DNA of 64,000 nucleotides from JBKEBQ01 sp047973225 (GTDB lineage Bacteria > Bacillota_I > Bacilli_A > Erysipelotrichales > Erysipelotrichaceae). Location: positions 31,411 to 95,410 of the forward strand of contig JBKEBQ010000044.1 of the NCBI GenBank assembly GCA_047973225.1. Direction: 5' to 3'. Below, in pieces: positions 1 through 8,769 of the stretch. The notes under the pieces were generated by a model that was given only the letters and a program-made list of their open reading frames with translations, made no database searches and was not told the origin of the DNA. A program made the translations under genes and the position numbers. The number at the start of each line of letters is the position of its first letter. Position 1 is the stretch's first letter.

Positions 1-747
1 TTGAAAAAGTTGAATATCGGATATTGTCCAATTACATCTATTGCGGCTTTACAAGATTTGCATAATTTAGAAGACTTAAGAACAAACTATTGTAAAATAA
101 AGGATTTTTCTGTGCTGTGTGATAAAATACAGTTAAAAAAGTTGGATTTGGGAAGTAATCCTATACAAGATACAACGTTTCTTGAAAATCTATATGCACT
201 AACGTATTTGAAATTGGATCACACACAACTGTATGATATTCAATTTATTAAACACAATGAACGACTACAAGAATGTAACTTGTGTTATAATATGATTAAA
301 GATTTGACACCGTTAGTAAACTGTAAGCAACTTGTTGTATTGGACATGGGAAACAATGAAATTCAAGATATTTCGTCTTTAGCAAATTTAAAAACATTAG
401 AATGCTTGATCATGGAATATAATAAAATTCAAGATATTGAAGCGGTACGTGAACTTAGCGAACTTGGTATTTTGGATTTGTATAACAACATTGTGGGTGA
501 TGTGAGTGCTCTGGCTTCTTTGCAGAACTTAACAAGATTACGCTTGGATCACAATGCGATTAGTGATATTACGCCACTTGCAGCATTAAAGAATTTGGTT
601 AGCCTTACTTTGAAGGCAAACTATATTATTGATTTAGCGCCTATTTTAGAAATGTCAAAATTGTTTGAATTGCGACTAGATGATAACCCTATTGCCGATA
701 TTGAAGTATTGGAAAAAATGAAGTATTACGATCGGTTCAGTTATTAA
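1..747 (+). CDS. leucine-rich repeat protein (5' end outside window)
   Basis: The frame is open from base 1, so the gene probably starts upstream and only its C-terminal 248 residues are seen. These consist almost wholly of about ten 22-residue leucine-rich repeats of the internalin/SDS22 type, with recurring blocks such as LxxLDLxxNxIxDIxxL. There is no C-terminal sorting signal or membrane helix in the visible part, so it is either cytoplasmic or anchored by its unseen N-terminus. Such repeats form a curved protein-binding surface; the partner is unknown. The stop codon lies 9 bases before the next start, and the two genes are probably co-transcribed. Confidence 0.75.
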   Translation: MKKLNIGYCPITSIAALQDLHNLEDLRTNYCKIKDFSVLCDKIQLKKLDLGSNPIQDTTFLENLYALTYLKLDHTQLYDIQFIKHNERLQECNLCYNMIKDLTPLVNCKQLVVLDMGNNEIQDISSLANLKTLECLIMEYNKIQDIEAVRELSELGILDLYNNIVGDVSALASLQNLTRLRLDHNAISDITPLAALKNLVSLTLKANYIIDLAPILEMSKLFELRLDDNPIADIEVLEKMKYYDRFSY

Positions 748-756
748 GGAGACGGT

Positions 757-1413
757 ATGGTAAAAGCTGTTATATTTGATATGGATGGGGTTTTAGTAGA
801 TTCCGAGATAATATATGTAAAAACATTCCAACAAATTTTAGAGGAATATAAAATTCCATGTATGCAAGAGGATTTGTATGCAATTGTGGGTTCTAGTGAA
901 GAGCGAACGATTGCGTTGCTTGATCAAATATCAAACCCTATACTAAGTGGGCGAGAACTTTTTGATTTGGTAATACGCTATCATGAAGAACACCCTGTAG
1001 ACTACGCTTCATGCATACAAAAGGGTGTAAAGGAAACCTTACAGTATTTAAAAGAACAGAAGTATAAGATTGGTTTGGCTTCTTCTAGTTCTAAAGAAAA
1101 TATCCTTCAAGTTCTTGGTGATTGTGAAATAGCGGAATATTTTGAAGTTATCAGTAGTGGGTATGATTTTGAAGAAAGTAAGCCCAATCCCGAAATATAC
1201 ATAACGACGATGCAAAAACTTGGGGTTTGTGCAAAAGAGTGCGTGGTATTGGAAGATTCTTACTATGGCATATTAGCTGCGAAACGTGCAGGTATTCATA
1301 CGGTTGCGAAACGAGATATTCACTTTGGTATTGATCAAAGTAGTGCTGATGATATGATTGATCATGTCGATGACTTGATACAGGTTGTAAAGCGATTGGA
1401 GGAAAACGCATGA
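757..1413 (+). CDS. HAD-family sugar-phosphate phosphatase / beta-phosphoglucomutase-like
   Basis: 218-residue HAD-superfamily enzyme. Motif I (DMDGV, residues 8-12) gives the nucleophilic Asp and the general acid/base Asp. The SSSS stretch near residue 110 is motif II, the Lys in ESKPNPE is motif III, and VLEDSYYG is motif IV. The helical cap between motifs I and II is the type found in beta-phosphoglucomutases and small sugar-phosphate phosphatases; the substrate cannot be read from sequence. AAGGAG lies just before the ATG. The stop overlaps the start of the next ORF by 4 bases (ATGA), indicating translational coupling. Confidence 0.85.
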   Translation: MVKAVIFDMDGVLVDSEIIYVKTFQQILEEYKIPCMQEDLYAIVGSSEERTIALLDQISNPILSGRELFDLVIRYHEEHPVDYASCIQKGVKETLQYLKEQKYKIGLASSSSKENILQVLGDCEIAEYFEVISSGYDFEESKPNPEIYITTMQKLGVCAKECVVLEDSYYGILAAKRAGIHTVAKRDIHFGIDQSSADDMIDHVDDLIQVVKRLEENA

Positions 1414-1607
1414 TACAAAAACATATTTTACTCATTCAAAACTTGACAACAGAAAAAGCTCAAAAACAGATTGAGGAAATCTTAGCTAATGAAGGAATTG
1501 CGCATGAAGTGTATTTAAAGAGCAAGAGTGTTGTAGTATTTTCAAGAGGGGATACACTTGCTCAAGCAAAGCGATTGATGCAAAAAAATGGTTTTGAAAT
1601 TTTATGA
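1410..1607 (+). CDS. small protein, possible ferredoxin-like (HMA-type) fold
   Basis: 65-residue protein whose start overlaps the stop of the HAD gene (ATGA). The pattern beta-helix-beta-beta-helix-beta (HILLIQN, then a Lys/Gln-rich helix, EVYLKSKSVVVFS, then a second helix and FEIL) resembles heavy-metal-associated domains, but the CxxC metal site is absent. It could be a regulatory or protein-interaction module for the upstream HAD enzyme. No family is firmly recognised. Confidence 0.6.
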   Translation: MIQKHILLIQNLTTEKAQKQIEEILANEGIAHEVYLKSKSVVVFSRGDTLAQAKRLMQKNGFEIL

Positions 1608-1617
1608 AATGTGTAAC

Positions 1618-1646
1618 TTGTAAAGCCAAAAGAGATGTGCTATTAT
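1618..1646 (+). promoter_or_regulatory. promoter of tRNA-Ser/tRNA-Gly unit
   Basis: TTGTAA (1618-1623) and TATTAT (1641-1646) are separated by 17 bases and lie 21 bases upstream of the mature 5' end of tRNA-Ser. This suggests the two tRNAs have their own sigma-A promoter. Confidence 0.55.
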
Positions 1647-1666
1647 AGTATGGCAGTAACAAGTAT

Positions 1667-1757
1667 GGAGTAGTACTCAAGCGGCTGAAGAGGTGCCCCT
1701 GCTAAGGGTATAGGTCGGGAAACTGGCGCGAGAGTTCAAATCTCTCCTACTCCGCCA
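1667..1757 (+). tRNA. tRNA-Ser (GCU)
   Basis: 91-base tRNA with the long variable arm of a class II serine tRNA. The acceptor GGAGTAG (1667-1673) pairs with CTACTCC (1747-1753), followed by discriminator G and an encoded CCA. The anticodon loop between CCCCT and AAGGG carries GCT, reading AGC/AGU codons. Confidence 0.97.
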
Positions 1758-1762
1758 TGTAT

Positions 1763-1836
1763 GCAGATGTAGTTTAATGGTAGAACACAACCTTGCCAAG
1801 GTTGATACGGGAGTTCGATTCTCCTCATCTGCTCCA
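1763..1836 (+). tRNA. tRNA-Gly (GCC)
   Basis: 74-base tRNA, five bases after tRNA-Ser. The acceptor GCAGATG pairs with CATCTGC, followed by U and an encoded CCA. The anticodon stem CAACC/GGTTG encloses TTGCCAA, giving anticodon GCC for GGC/GGU. It is probably processed from the same transcript as tRNA-Ser. Confidence 0.97.
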
Positions 1837-1881
1837 ATTAAATATTAGTCGAACTTTTTATGAGATTCGAGTGTTTAATTT

Positions 1882-1923
1882 AAACCACTCACTAGTTAAA
1901 TAACTTGTGAGTGGTTTTTTTTA
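1882..1923 (+). terminator. rho-independent terminator of the tRNA unit
   Basis: An 11-bp perfect stem (AAACCACTCAC / GTGAGTGGTTT) with a 14-base loop is followed by a run of T. It lies 46 bases downstream of tRNA-Gly. Confidence 0.9.
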
Positions 1924-1952
1924 TTTTTGAAAGGTTGTCCGTATCTATTTCC

Positions 1953-2078
1953 TATCCATTAAGAAAAGAACTGGCTGCATATGTTGATTGGTTTAATACC
2001 CTACGTATTCATTTAACATTAGGGTATTTATCCCCTGTTACGTATACGAAATATTCTATTGCAAATTTGTATACGTAA
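1953..2078 (+). pseudogene. IS3-family transposase (OrfB) C-terminal remnant
   Basis: Reading this stretch in one frame gives the classic C-terminal end of an IS3-type integrase: a block KELAAYVDWFNTLRIHLTLG followed by YLSPVTY and a stop at 2076-2078. YxDWxNxxRxHxxLGYxSPxxY is the hallmark of the rve_3 region. There is no start codon and no catalytic core upstream, so only about 40 codons of the insertion sequence survive, just downstream of the tRNA terminator. Confidence 0.75.
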
Positions 2079-2121
2079 GTGTTACTATTCCAATTTTATA
2101 TTCTTCTCTAGAATATATACT

Positions 2122-2703
2122 TCAGAATTGACTAGAAGGATGAAAAAAGCTTACTTCCCCACTGTCTATATCGCAGTATGCGCATTGAATGAAAATCTTT
2201 TTATTTTGAAGTAATTTTTGAAGAATAGTGCTTTTCATAAGTTGATGATGACTGTGTAGAATGTTGTTGTATACAGCTGCCTTCTTGTCGTGTGTTTCTT
2301 TGATTCCTTGTTTGACTTCATCAACAACTTTTTTCATATACCCTACTCCTTCGCTATTAAGAGCAGCTTTTACTGCGCCACAGTGGGAATGTCCCATGAT
2401 GATAATCAAAGGGACATGAAGCGATGTAATCGCGTATTCCATACTTCCTAACGTAAAATCTCCAACCACATTTCCCGCTGTTCTAATGACAAATAGTTCG
2501 CCAATTCCTGCTTGAAAAATATGCTCAGGAGGAACTCTAGAATCGGAACAAGACAACACTAGCGCATATGGTTGTTGCGATGTGCTATTTTGATGCCGAG
2601 AAGCAGGTGAAATATCGGCAAGGTTTTGTGTTGTATTGAGATATATTCGATTTCCGTTCTTCAATTTTTCTAATGCTTGTTTAGCGGTGTAGATTTGTTT
2701 CAT
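2122..2703 (-). CDS. beta-class carbonic anhydrase
   Basis: 193-residue beta-carbonic anhydrase interconverting CO2 and bicarbonate in the cytoplasm. The zinc ligands and catalytic dyad are visible: CSDSR (Cys, Asp, Arg) and GHSHCGAVKAA (His, Cys). I place the start at the ATG whose complement is 2701-2703 because AAGAGG precedes it at the right distance. The frame stays open for 53 more codons upstream, but that extension is rich in Ile/Phe and unlike the family. The gene stands alone between the tRNA unit and the divergent ABC exporter operon and probably supplies bicarbonate for carboxylations. Confidence 0.92.
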   Translation of the reverse strand: MKQIYTAKQALEKLKNGNRIYLNTTQNLADISPASRHQNSTSQQPYALVLSCSDSRVPPEHIFQAGIGELFVIRTAGNVVGDFTLGSMEYAITSLHVPLIIIMGHSHCGAVKAALNSEGVGYMKKVVDEVKQGIKETHDKKAAVYNNILHSHHQLMKSTILQKLLQNKKIFIQCAYCDIDSGEVSFFHPSSQF

Positions 2704-2829
2704 GCAAGACCTCTTTTGGTTCTCATTATAATATGGAAAAGAAGGACAATCAACTAAAAATATTACACATGATGAAAAGAATATAAAACTGGAAATGATG
2801 CAGATTGGATTGAGATAAATTAGATTTGC

Positions 2830-2858
2830 TTGTGTATTATAGAAGATGATGATATGAT
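2830..2858 (+). promoter_or_regulatory. candidate promoter of leader ORF / ABC exporter operon
   Basis: TTGTGT (2830-2835) and TATGAT (2853-2858) with 17-base spacing, about 30 bases before the leader ORF start. Confidence 0.4.
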
Positions 2859-2890
2859 GCACTTATAAAAACACGAAGGAGGTTATTTTG

Positions 2891-2980
2891 ATGAAAAGAA
2901 ATTTGCATTTAAAAAATGAATATTTTATTAATAATGGCGTCCTAGAAAGAGGAGTCTTTCAACAGGGAAGCTTTATATAG
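2891..2980 (+). CDS. 29-residue putative leader peptide
   Basis: A short ORF (MKRNLHLKNEYF ... QQGSFI) with an unusually strong ribosome-binding site, GAAGGAGG, ending 81 bases before the ABC exporter gene. Between its stop and the exporter lies an intrinsic terminator. This arrangement (leader peptide, terminator, heterodimeric ABC exporter) matches the ribosome-mediated attenuation described for bmrB-bmrCD of Bacillus subtilis, where antibiotics stalling the leader ribosome allow readthrough. The peptide itself resembles nothing I recognise. Expression is inferred from the ribosome-binding site and position only. Confidence 0.55.
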   Translation: MKRNLHLKNEYFINNGVLERGVFQQGSFI

Positions 2981-3017
2981 TAGTCATTGCTATATACTAT
3001 ATGGATACTTATTAATG

Positions 3018-3040
3018 AAACGCTATAAATGCGTTTTTTT
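3018..3040 (+). terminator. attenuator-like terminator upstream of ABC exporter
   Basis: AAACGC (3018-3023) pairs with GCGTTT (3031-3036) and is followed by a T run, ending 22 bases before the exporter start. A competing upstream pairing is possible between TATATAG (2974-2980, the end of the leader ORF) and the nearby CTATATA. Confidence 0.65.
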
Positions 3041-3061
3041 ATGTATTGAGGGGAGCAAATA

Positions 3062-4825
3062 ATGAGTATATTTAAGAAATTATCATGGTTTTTTAAGAAA
3101 GAGTGGAAAGACTATGTCTTGGGGATTGGATCGCTGCTGATGATTGCGATACTATCGATTATCCCACCACGAATCTTTGGCTATATTATTGATGCTTTGA
3201 TAGCACAAACACTAAGTGCAAAGGCGTTGTTGCAATTGTTGGCAATTGTTTTTGTATTAGCAATTGTTATGTATGCACTGCGTTACTTTTGGCGGATTTT
3301 TATTTTAGGAGCATCTTTACGGTTGGAGCGAGAATTGCGTACTTCTTTGTTTGCACACTTTACTAAAATGTCAGCAAACTTTTTTCATGAGCATCGAGTT
3401 GGTGACTTAATGGCACATGCAACAAACGACTTAAAGTCAATCGAAAGAGTTGCAGGCTTTGGGGTTTTACAACTGGCTGATTCTATTAGTTTAGGTGTCT
3501 TGGTGATTATTTCGATGTTGAGTATTGATGTGCGATTGGCGCTCTATATATTTATACCGATGCCTTTTATGATGGGTGGAGCACAAATATTAAGCAAGCA
3601 AATACATCGTACCTTTAGTGTTGCGCAAGCAGCGTTTTCGGATATGAACAATCGCATGCATGAGAGTGTGTCAGGAATTAAAGTTAGTAAAACGTTTGGA
3701 CAAGAAAAAGAAGAGATTGCGGCATTTGCGAAAGAGGTGGAAGGTGTATATAAGAAAAATATGCGCGTGATTGCATATGATGCAGCATTTGATCCGCTCA
3801 TTATCATCATTTTAGCGGCATGTTTTACGATTCTTTTTATTATTGGTGGTCAACAGATTGATCGCGGTCTTTTAACGATTGGCGATCTTGTCGCCTTCGT
3901 GAGTTATATGAATATGTTAATTTGGCCTATGTTGGCTTTGGGTTTTTTGTTTAATACAGTAGAGCGGGGTAGTGTTTCTTATGATCGTGTTCAAACGTTA
4001 TTTAAAATTCCTGCTGATATCGAGGACAAAGAAAATGCGTATACGCATTCACCTAAGGGAGATATTGTTATTGATATTGACCAGTTTTGTTATCCGGATA
4101 CGAACGATATAGCATTACAAAATATTCATGTAAAACTTACACACAAACAAACTTTGGGCATAGTAGGAAAAACGGGTGCTGGCAAAACAACGTTAATGAA
4201 ATTGTTATTGCGTGAATATGAGAACTATAAAGGAAGTATATACTTTGGTGCACATAGCAGTAAGGATTATACGTTATGGGCATATCACAAAGCGATAGGG
4301 TATGTTCCTCAAGATCAATTTTTGTTTTCTCAAACCATTGAAAACAATATTCGTTTTGCTAATATGGAGGCGTGTCGAGAAACGGTTATTGAGGCTGCAA
4401 AACTTGCTTGTGTTCATGATGATATTATGGGGTTTGAAAATGGGTATGACACACTTGTGGGGGAGCGTGGAGTGTCTTTGTCTGGTGGTCAAAAACAGCG
4501 CATCGCAATTGCGAGAGCATTATTATTAGATCCTGAATTATTAATTTTGGATGATTCGCTATCTGCAGTAGATGCGAAAACAGAAACTAAAATATTGCAT
4601 GCATTAAAACAAAATCGCTCACAAAAATCAACAATTATTATTGCACATCGATTTAGTGCATTAAAACATGCGCAAGAAATTATTGTTTTGGATGATGGAC
4701 AAATACGTGAGCGAGGCAATCATGATGAGTTGATGGCAAAAGGCGCTTGGTATGCGGATATTTTCAGACAACAAGAATTATATAGCAATGAGGGGGAAAA
4801 TGCGTATGGAAGCAGAAACAGTTAA
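3062..4825 (+). CDS. heterodimeric ABC multidrug exporter, subunit with degenerate Walker B (BmrC/TM287-like)
   Basis: 587-residue half-transporter: six transmembrane helices (about residues 15-310) followed by a nucleotide-binding domain. Walker A GKTGAGKTT is near residue 367 and the signature LSGGQKQR near 472. Walker B is LLILDDSLSAVD near 492, and the switch is IAHR. The residue after the Walker B Asp is Asp where a catalytic Glu is normal, as in the non-catalytic half of BmrCD, TM287/288 and LmrCD. GGGGAG precedes the ATG. It overlaps the partner gene by 26 bases and is preceded by a leader ORF plus terminator. It probably exports lipophilic drugs or other amphiphiles. Confidence 0.9.
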   Translation: MSIFKKLSWFFKKEWKDYVLGIGSLLMIAILSIIPPRIFGYIIDALIAQTLSAKALLQLLAIVFVLAIVMYALRYFWRIFILGASLRLERELRTSLFAHFTKMSANFFHEHRVGDLMAHATNDLKSIERVAGFGVLQLADSISLGVLVIISMLSIDVRLALYIFIPMPFMMGGAQILSKQIHRTFSVAQAAFSDMNNRMHESVSGIKVSKTFGQEKEEIAAFAKEVEGVYKKNMRVIAYDAAFDPLIIIILAACFTILFIIGGQQIDRGLLTIGDLVAFVSYMNMLIWPMLALGFLFNTVERGSVSYDRVQTLFKIPADIEDKENAYTHSPKGDIVIDIDQFCYPDTNDIALQNIHVKLTHKQTLGIVGKTGAGKTTLMKLLLREYENYKGSIYFGAHSSKDYTLWAYHKAIGYVPQDQFLFSQTIENNIRFANMEACRETVIEAAKLACVHDDIMGFENGYDTLVGERGVSLSGGQKQRIAIARALLLDPELLILDDSLSAVDAKTETKILHALKQNRSQKSTIIIAHRFSALKHAQEIIVLDDGQIRERGNHDELMAKGAWYADIFRQQELYSNEGENAYGSRNS

Positions 4826-6593
4826 AACATTTACGATAAAAGAACAGTTTGCGATATTGAAGCGGTTATTTTCCTATATAAGCACGTATAAACTTTTATT
4901 GTTTTTTGTGATCGTCTTGGTTCTTTTAGCAACGATTACGGATGTGATATATCCTTTGATTCTACAAAACATTGTGGATACAGCATTCCCGAAAGGTGGC
5001 GTGCGGTTTGATGTTTTATATTATTTGAGTAGTTTATTTGCGATCGATTTAATACTCAATGCAGGGATTCGCTATGTGCAAGTGTATCAATTTAATAATT
5101 TGGGATTTCGTTTGGCTAGGGATTTACGAAATGCACTGTATGAAAAGTTACAATCACAAGGGATGCGCTACTTTGATCAAACGCCTGTAGGCAGCATTGT
5201 ATCTAGAGTTAGCAATGATAGTGAGGCAATTCAAGATATGATGAATCAAGTGCTTTCTGTGATCATTTCTAGTGTATTATTGATGCTTGGAATTGCGATC
5301 GTTTTGTTGCGATTGAATGTTACTATGGGACTTATTTGTGTAGCATTTTTTCCATTGATGCTGTGGATAATCTTTACATATCAAAAATATAGTACAAAGT
5401 ATTATATGCTTGCAAGACATAAACTTTCACAATTAAATACGCGTTTAGCTGAATCTATATCAGGAATGAGTATTATTCAGATTTTTAATCAAGAGAAAAG
5501 ATTTCAAAAAGAATTTGGTGAGACCAATATGGAATATTATGAGTCCAGTATGAAAAACATCCGTTTATCGGGTTTGTTGCTGGGTTCAGCAATTCATTTT
5601 TTAACTTCCTTGTGTTTGGTTTTCATATTTGCATATGCGGGATTTGCGTCATTTGACGGTGTTGTATCAGCAGGTTTGTTGGTGGCTTTTTTAGAGTATA
5701 TATATCGTTTCTTTGATCCTATGTTTCAAGTAATGGATCGTTTGGCAATTTATCAGCAGGCTTTGGTTGCCGCCCATCGAGTATTTTACATATTGGATCA
5801 TGCGGAGGTTGCTCCACAACAAACAAAAACTGCAAATCACGTTGTTTCCCATGCAAAAATTGAATTTCGCGATGTGAGTTTTTCTTATGATGGTGAAAAC
5901 AAAGTGTTAAACAATATATCGTTTGTGGTAAATCCTGGAGAAACAGTTGCGCTTGTGGGGCATACGGGAAGTGGGAAAAGTAGTATTATTAATGTAATGA
6001 TGCGTTTTTATGAGTTTTTTGAAGGCGATATTTTGATTGATGATGTATCCATTAAAGCGTATCCGCTAGAACATTTAAGAAAAGTGATTGGCTTGGTATT
6101 ACAAGACCCATTTCTTTATTATGGAACGATTAATGATAACGTGCGCTTAAAGAATAAGAAAATTAGCGATGATCAAATTCGAAGTGCCTGTGAATTTGTG
6201 CAGGCAGATACGTTCATTGAGCAATTGAGTGGAAGGTATGATCACAAAGTGATAGAACGTGGGGCATCTTTTTCTACTGGGCAAAAGCAGCTGTTGGCAT
6301 TTGCGCGAACGATTGTGACAAACCCTAAGATATTAATTTTAGATGAAGCAACTGCCAATATTGATACAGAAACAGAAGTTTTAATTCAAGAAGGATTGGC
6401 AAAGATTCGTGAAGGACGCACGACGATTGCCATTGCGCATCGATTATCCACGATCAAAGATGCTAATCAAATTTTAGTGTTGGATAAAGGATCTATTGTT
6501 GAACATGGGACACATGATCAATTGATTCGTAAAAAAGGAATATACTTTGCGATGTATGAGATGCAACAAAGTGAAAAAAAAATCATTATGTAA
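4800..6593 (+). CDS. heterodimeric ABC multidrug exporter, catalytic subunit (BmrD/TM288-like)
   Basis: 597-residue half-transporter partner of the preceding gene: N-terminal extension, six membrane helices, then Walker A GHTGSGKSS near residue 385. The signature is FSTGQKQL near 491 and Walker B ILILDEATANID near 511, with the catalytic Glu present. The signature departs from LSGGQ, as expected because it completes the degenerate site formed with its partner's Walker A/B. I choose the ATG at 4800 because GAGGGGG precedes it; an upstream in-frame ATG at 4752 lies inside the partner gene and lacks a ribosome site. Confidence 0.9.
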   Translation: MRMEAETVKTFTIKEQFAILKRLFSYISTYKLLLFFVIVLVLLATITDVIYPLILQNIVDTAFPKGGVRFDVLYYLSSLFAIDLILNAGIRYVQVYQFNNLGFRLARDLRNALYEKLQSQGMRYFDQTPVGSIVSRVSNDSEAIQDMMNQVLSVIISSVLLMLGIAIVLLRLNVTMGLICVAFFPLMLWIIFTYQKYSTKYYMLARHKLSQLNTRLAESISGMSIIQIFNQEKRFQKEFGETNMEYYESSMKNIRLSGLLLGSAIHFLTSLCLVFIFAYAGFASFDGVVSAGLLVAFLEYIYRFFDPMFQVMDRLAIYQQALVAAHRVFYILDHAEVAPQQTKTANHVVSHAKIEFRDVSFSYDGENKVLNNISFVVNPGETVALVGHTGSGKSSIINVMMRFYEFFEGDILIDDVSIKAYPLEHLRKVIGLVLQDPFLYYGTINDNVRLKNKKISDDQIRSACEFVQADTFIEQLSGRYDHKVIERGASFSTGQKQLLAFARTIVTNPKILILDEATANIDTETEVLIQEGLAKIREGRTTIAIAHRLSTIKDANQILVLDKGSIVEHGTHDQLIRKKGIYFAMYEMQQSEKKIIM

Positions 6594-6612
6594 TCTATGG
6601 TTACTTTTTCCT

Positions 6613-6626
6613 TTTTAGCGTTTACA
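6613..6626 (-). promoter_or_regulatory. candidate cre (CcpA) site upstream of PRD regulator
   Basis: On the minus strand the sequence reads TGTAAACGCTAAAA, one mismatch from the catabolite-responsive-element pattern TGNAANCGNNNNCA. A similar site precedes the Ula-type PTS operon (11700-11713). Confidence 0.35.
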
Positions 6627-6655
6627 TTTGTTAGTGTTTTCATTAAGATAAAAGT

Positions 6656-8683
6656 ATGAACTATAATGAATTAGAAGAACGCTCAAGAAATTTAGTGAAA
6701 AAATTATTAGATGCTAATGTTTATCTTCAAGTGCAAGGTATTGCCGATACTTATGGAATTTCAAAACGAAGTGTATATTATGATGTATATAAAATTAATG
6801 AGTTTTTAAATTATCATAAGATTGATAATATTGCCATTGAAAGAGGAAAAGGATTATATTTAAGTGATAAACAAAAAGCGCAATTGGATAGACTGATTCA
6901 TAAAGCAGCAAGTCCTATACAGACCTTGTTTACGCCTCAGACACGGTTCAAAATTCTAATTTGTTCAATTATCAACAAATACAGTGCACTTCATATTGAA
7001 GATTTTATGAATTTATGTGCCGTTTCTCGAAATACTATTATTAAAGATTTAAAGGTAGTGGCAAAACGCATGGATGCACTAGATTTGAAATTGATTTATG
7101 AACATAAAGTAGGATACTTTGTGAAGGGCGATATGATTCGAATTCGTGCCGTTTATTTTTTTTATTTTTCACAATTGTCGAAGAAATATCGCTTTGATAG
7201 TTATACAATTGCCCAACGTGTGAAAGTATATGAGGCTTTAAATAAATTACAAAGAATAGAGAAGGAGTTACAAACGCGCTATGCGGAAGATTCATTGTTT
7301 ACGCTGGCTAATTTATTGCCTTCTCTGGAGAATAGTGAAAAAGTTCTGCCTTTTTCTCATTTAGAAAAACGAAAAATAAAAAAAAGTAAAGAATATAGTT
7401 TAGTACACAAATATTTCCCTTTATTTATTGAAGATGAAAAAGTATATGTAACACTACATTTGTTGGGGACACGTTTAGAAATGATACAACAGGATGTGCA
7501 ATTACCCAAAAACAATGCGGAAGCGAGTCGTTTGAGTTGCTTATTAATTGAAGAGTTCACAAGGATTGCGTGTGTTGAGTTCGATCATATTGAAAAACTA
7601 AAAGAAGCACTATATGCGCATTTACAAGCATCTTTGTATCGTTATCGCTATGGTATCCAGTTAGGGAATCCTTTGGTTGATGATATTCGAAACCAATATC
7701 CTGATTTGTTTGAAATCACAAAAAAGGCAAGTGCAGTGATTCGTAAAGAAATCGCTTTGCCAATTTCAGATAATGAAATCGCCTATTTAACACTTCATTT
7801 TGGAGCATTTTTAACAGTACAACAAAATACGCAAGACATGAATATTTTAATTGTTTGTCCGAATGGAATTTCAACAGGCAATATGCTGCGAGGTGAAGTT
7901 ATGTCGTTGGTAACAAATGCCACAAAAATTACCGTTGTAGCTGCTGATCAATATCGCACTTTGAAAAACCATTATACGGTAACTATTAGTACGATGTTTT
8001 TAGAAAAAAGTGAAAAAAATATTGTTGTGAATCCGATTTTGAGTGATGCAGATCGAATTTCTATTTTAAAGAAGTGTTTGGTACAAGAAACAACACTTAA
8101 AATTTCGAGTATCGAAATTTTAAATATTGTTCGTCCATATGTTAAAGTGGAAGATATTGAAAAAATAGAGGAAGCACTTCGTCGCTACATTAAAGGTGTA
8201 GAGCACTCTCAAATTAACCCGCTGATGGAAAATCCGCGAGGGTTATTGCATTATCTTATGCCATCTCATGTACAAGTAACACAAGAAAAAATGCAATGGG
8301 AAACGGCGTTACAGATGGCGTCAATACCGCTTTTAAAAACCGAAAGTATTGAAAAAAGATATGTCGATGAAATGATTCATCAAACAAAAAATATGGGGAC
8401 ATATATGTTTATTAGTGAAGATGTTATGTTGGCACACGCCAAAAGTGAGGATGGCGCACGAAAGGTGGATATAAGTTTAACTTTATTTCACCATCCACCC
8501 ATATTTGAAAATCATAAAAAAGCTAGAATTATACTTGTTTTATCAGCTACAGATAAAGTAAAACATCTAAAGATTTTAAGTGATATCATGCAAATTTTTA
8601 GTGATAAAAATGCAATAAAAGTGATGAAGCGGTGCGATACGAAACAAGAAGTGTTGCAATATTTGCATATAAAACTTTCTTAG
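6656..8683 (+). CDS. BglG/MtlR-type PRD transcriptional regulator with EIIB- and EIIA-like domains
   Basis: 675-residue PTS-controlled regulator. Domain order: HTH (residues about 5-60), Mga/HTH-type region (about 90-150), and two PTS regulation domains (PRD1 about 175-280; PRD2 about 295-390 with conserved His in LTLHFGAF). An EIIB-like domain starting ILIVCPNGISTG (Cys near 404) and a C-terminal EIIA of the mannitol/fructose type (about 535-675; His in LAHAKSEDG) follow. Phosphorylation of these sites usually tunes DNA binding to sugar supply and the state of a cognate EII. It lies in the same orientation as deoC and the Ula-type PTS-transketolase operon, which it probably activates. Confidence 0.88.
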   Translation: MNYNELEERSRNLVKKLLDANVYLQVQGIADTYGISKRSVYYDVYKINEFLNYHKIDNIAIERGKGLYLSDKQKAQLDRLIHKAASPIQTLFTPQTRFKILICSIINKYSALHIEDFMNLCAVSRNTIIKDLKVVAKRMDALDLKLIYEHKVGYFVKGDMIRIRAVYFFYFSQLSKKYRFDSYTIAQRVKVYEALNKLQRIEKELQTRYAEDSLFTLANLLPSLENSEKVLPFSHLEKRKIKKSKEYSLVHKYFPLFIEDEKVYVTLHLLGTRLEMIQQDVQLPKNNAEASRLSCLLIEEFTRIACVEFDHIEKLKEALYAHLQASLYRYRYGIQLGNPLVDDIRNQYPDLFEITKKASAVIRKEIALPISDNEIAYLTLHFGAFLTVQQNTQDMNILIVCPNGISTGNMLRGEVMSLVTNATKITVVAADQYRTLKNHYTVTISTMFLEKSEKNIVVNPILSDADRISILKKCLVQETTLKISSIEILNIVRPYVKVEDIEKIEEALRRYIKGVEHSQINPLMENPRGLLHYLMPSHVQVTQEKMQWETALQMASIPLLKTESIEKRYVDEMIHQTKNMGTYMFISEDVMLAHAKSEDGARKVDISLTLFHHPPIFENHKKARIILVLSATDKVKHLKILSDIMQIFSDKNAIKVMKRCDTKQEVLQYLHIKLS

Positions 8684-8740
8684 TATCCAATGCTTGCACA
8701 GGAGGTTGCATCGGTTTGTACTTTTCATAAAATATAAAAA

Positions 8741-8751
8741 ATTGATATAAT
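8741..8751 (+). promoter_or_regulatory. extended -10 promoter of deoC
   Basis: TGATATAAT (8743-8751) is a TGN-extended -10 element. It lies 18 bases before the deoC ATG and leaves a very short 5' leader holding only the GGAGG ribosome site. Confidence 0.5.
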
Positions 8752-8769
8752 ACTTACATGGAGGTTAAC

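Noticed and set aside
2704..2862. 53-codon N-terminal extension of the carbonic anhydrase
   Set aside because: A good ribosome site and the family's normal start are at 2701-2703; the extension is Ile/Phe-rich and unlike any signal or domain of the family.
4752..4799. Upstream start for the second ABC exporter subunit
   Set aside because: No ribosome site; GAGGGGG lies correctly before the ATG at 4800.
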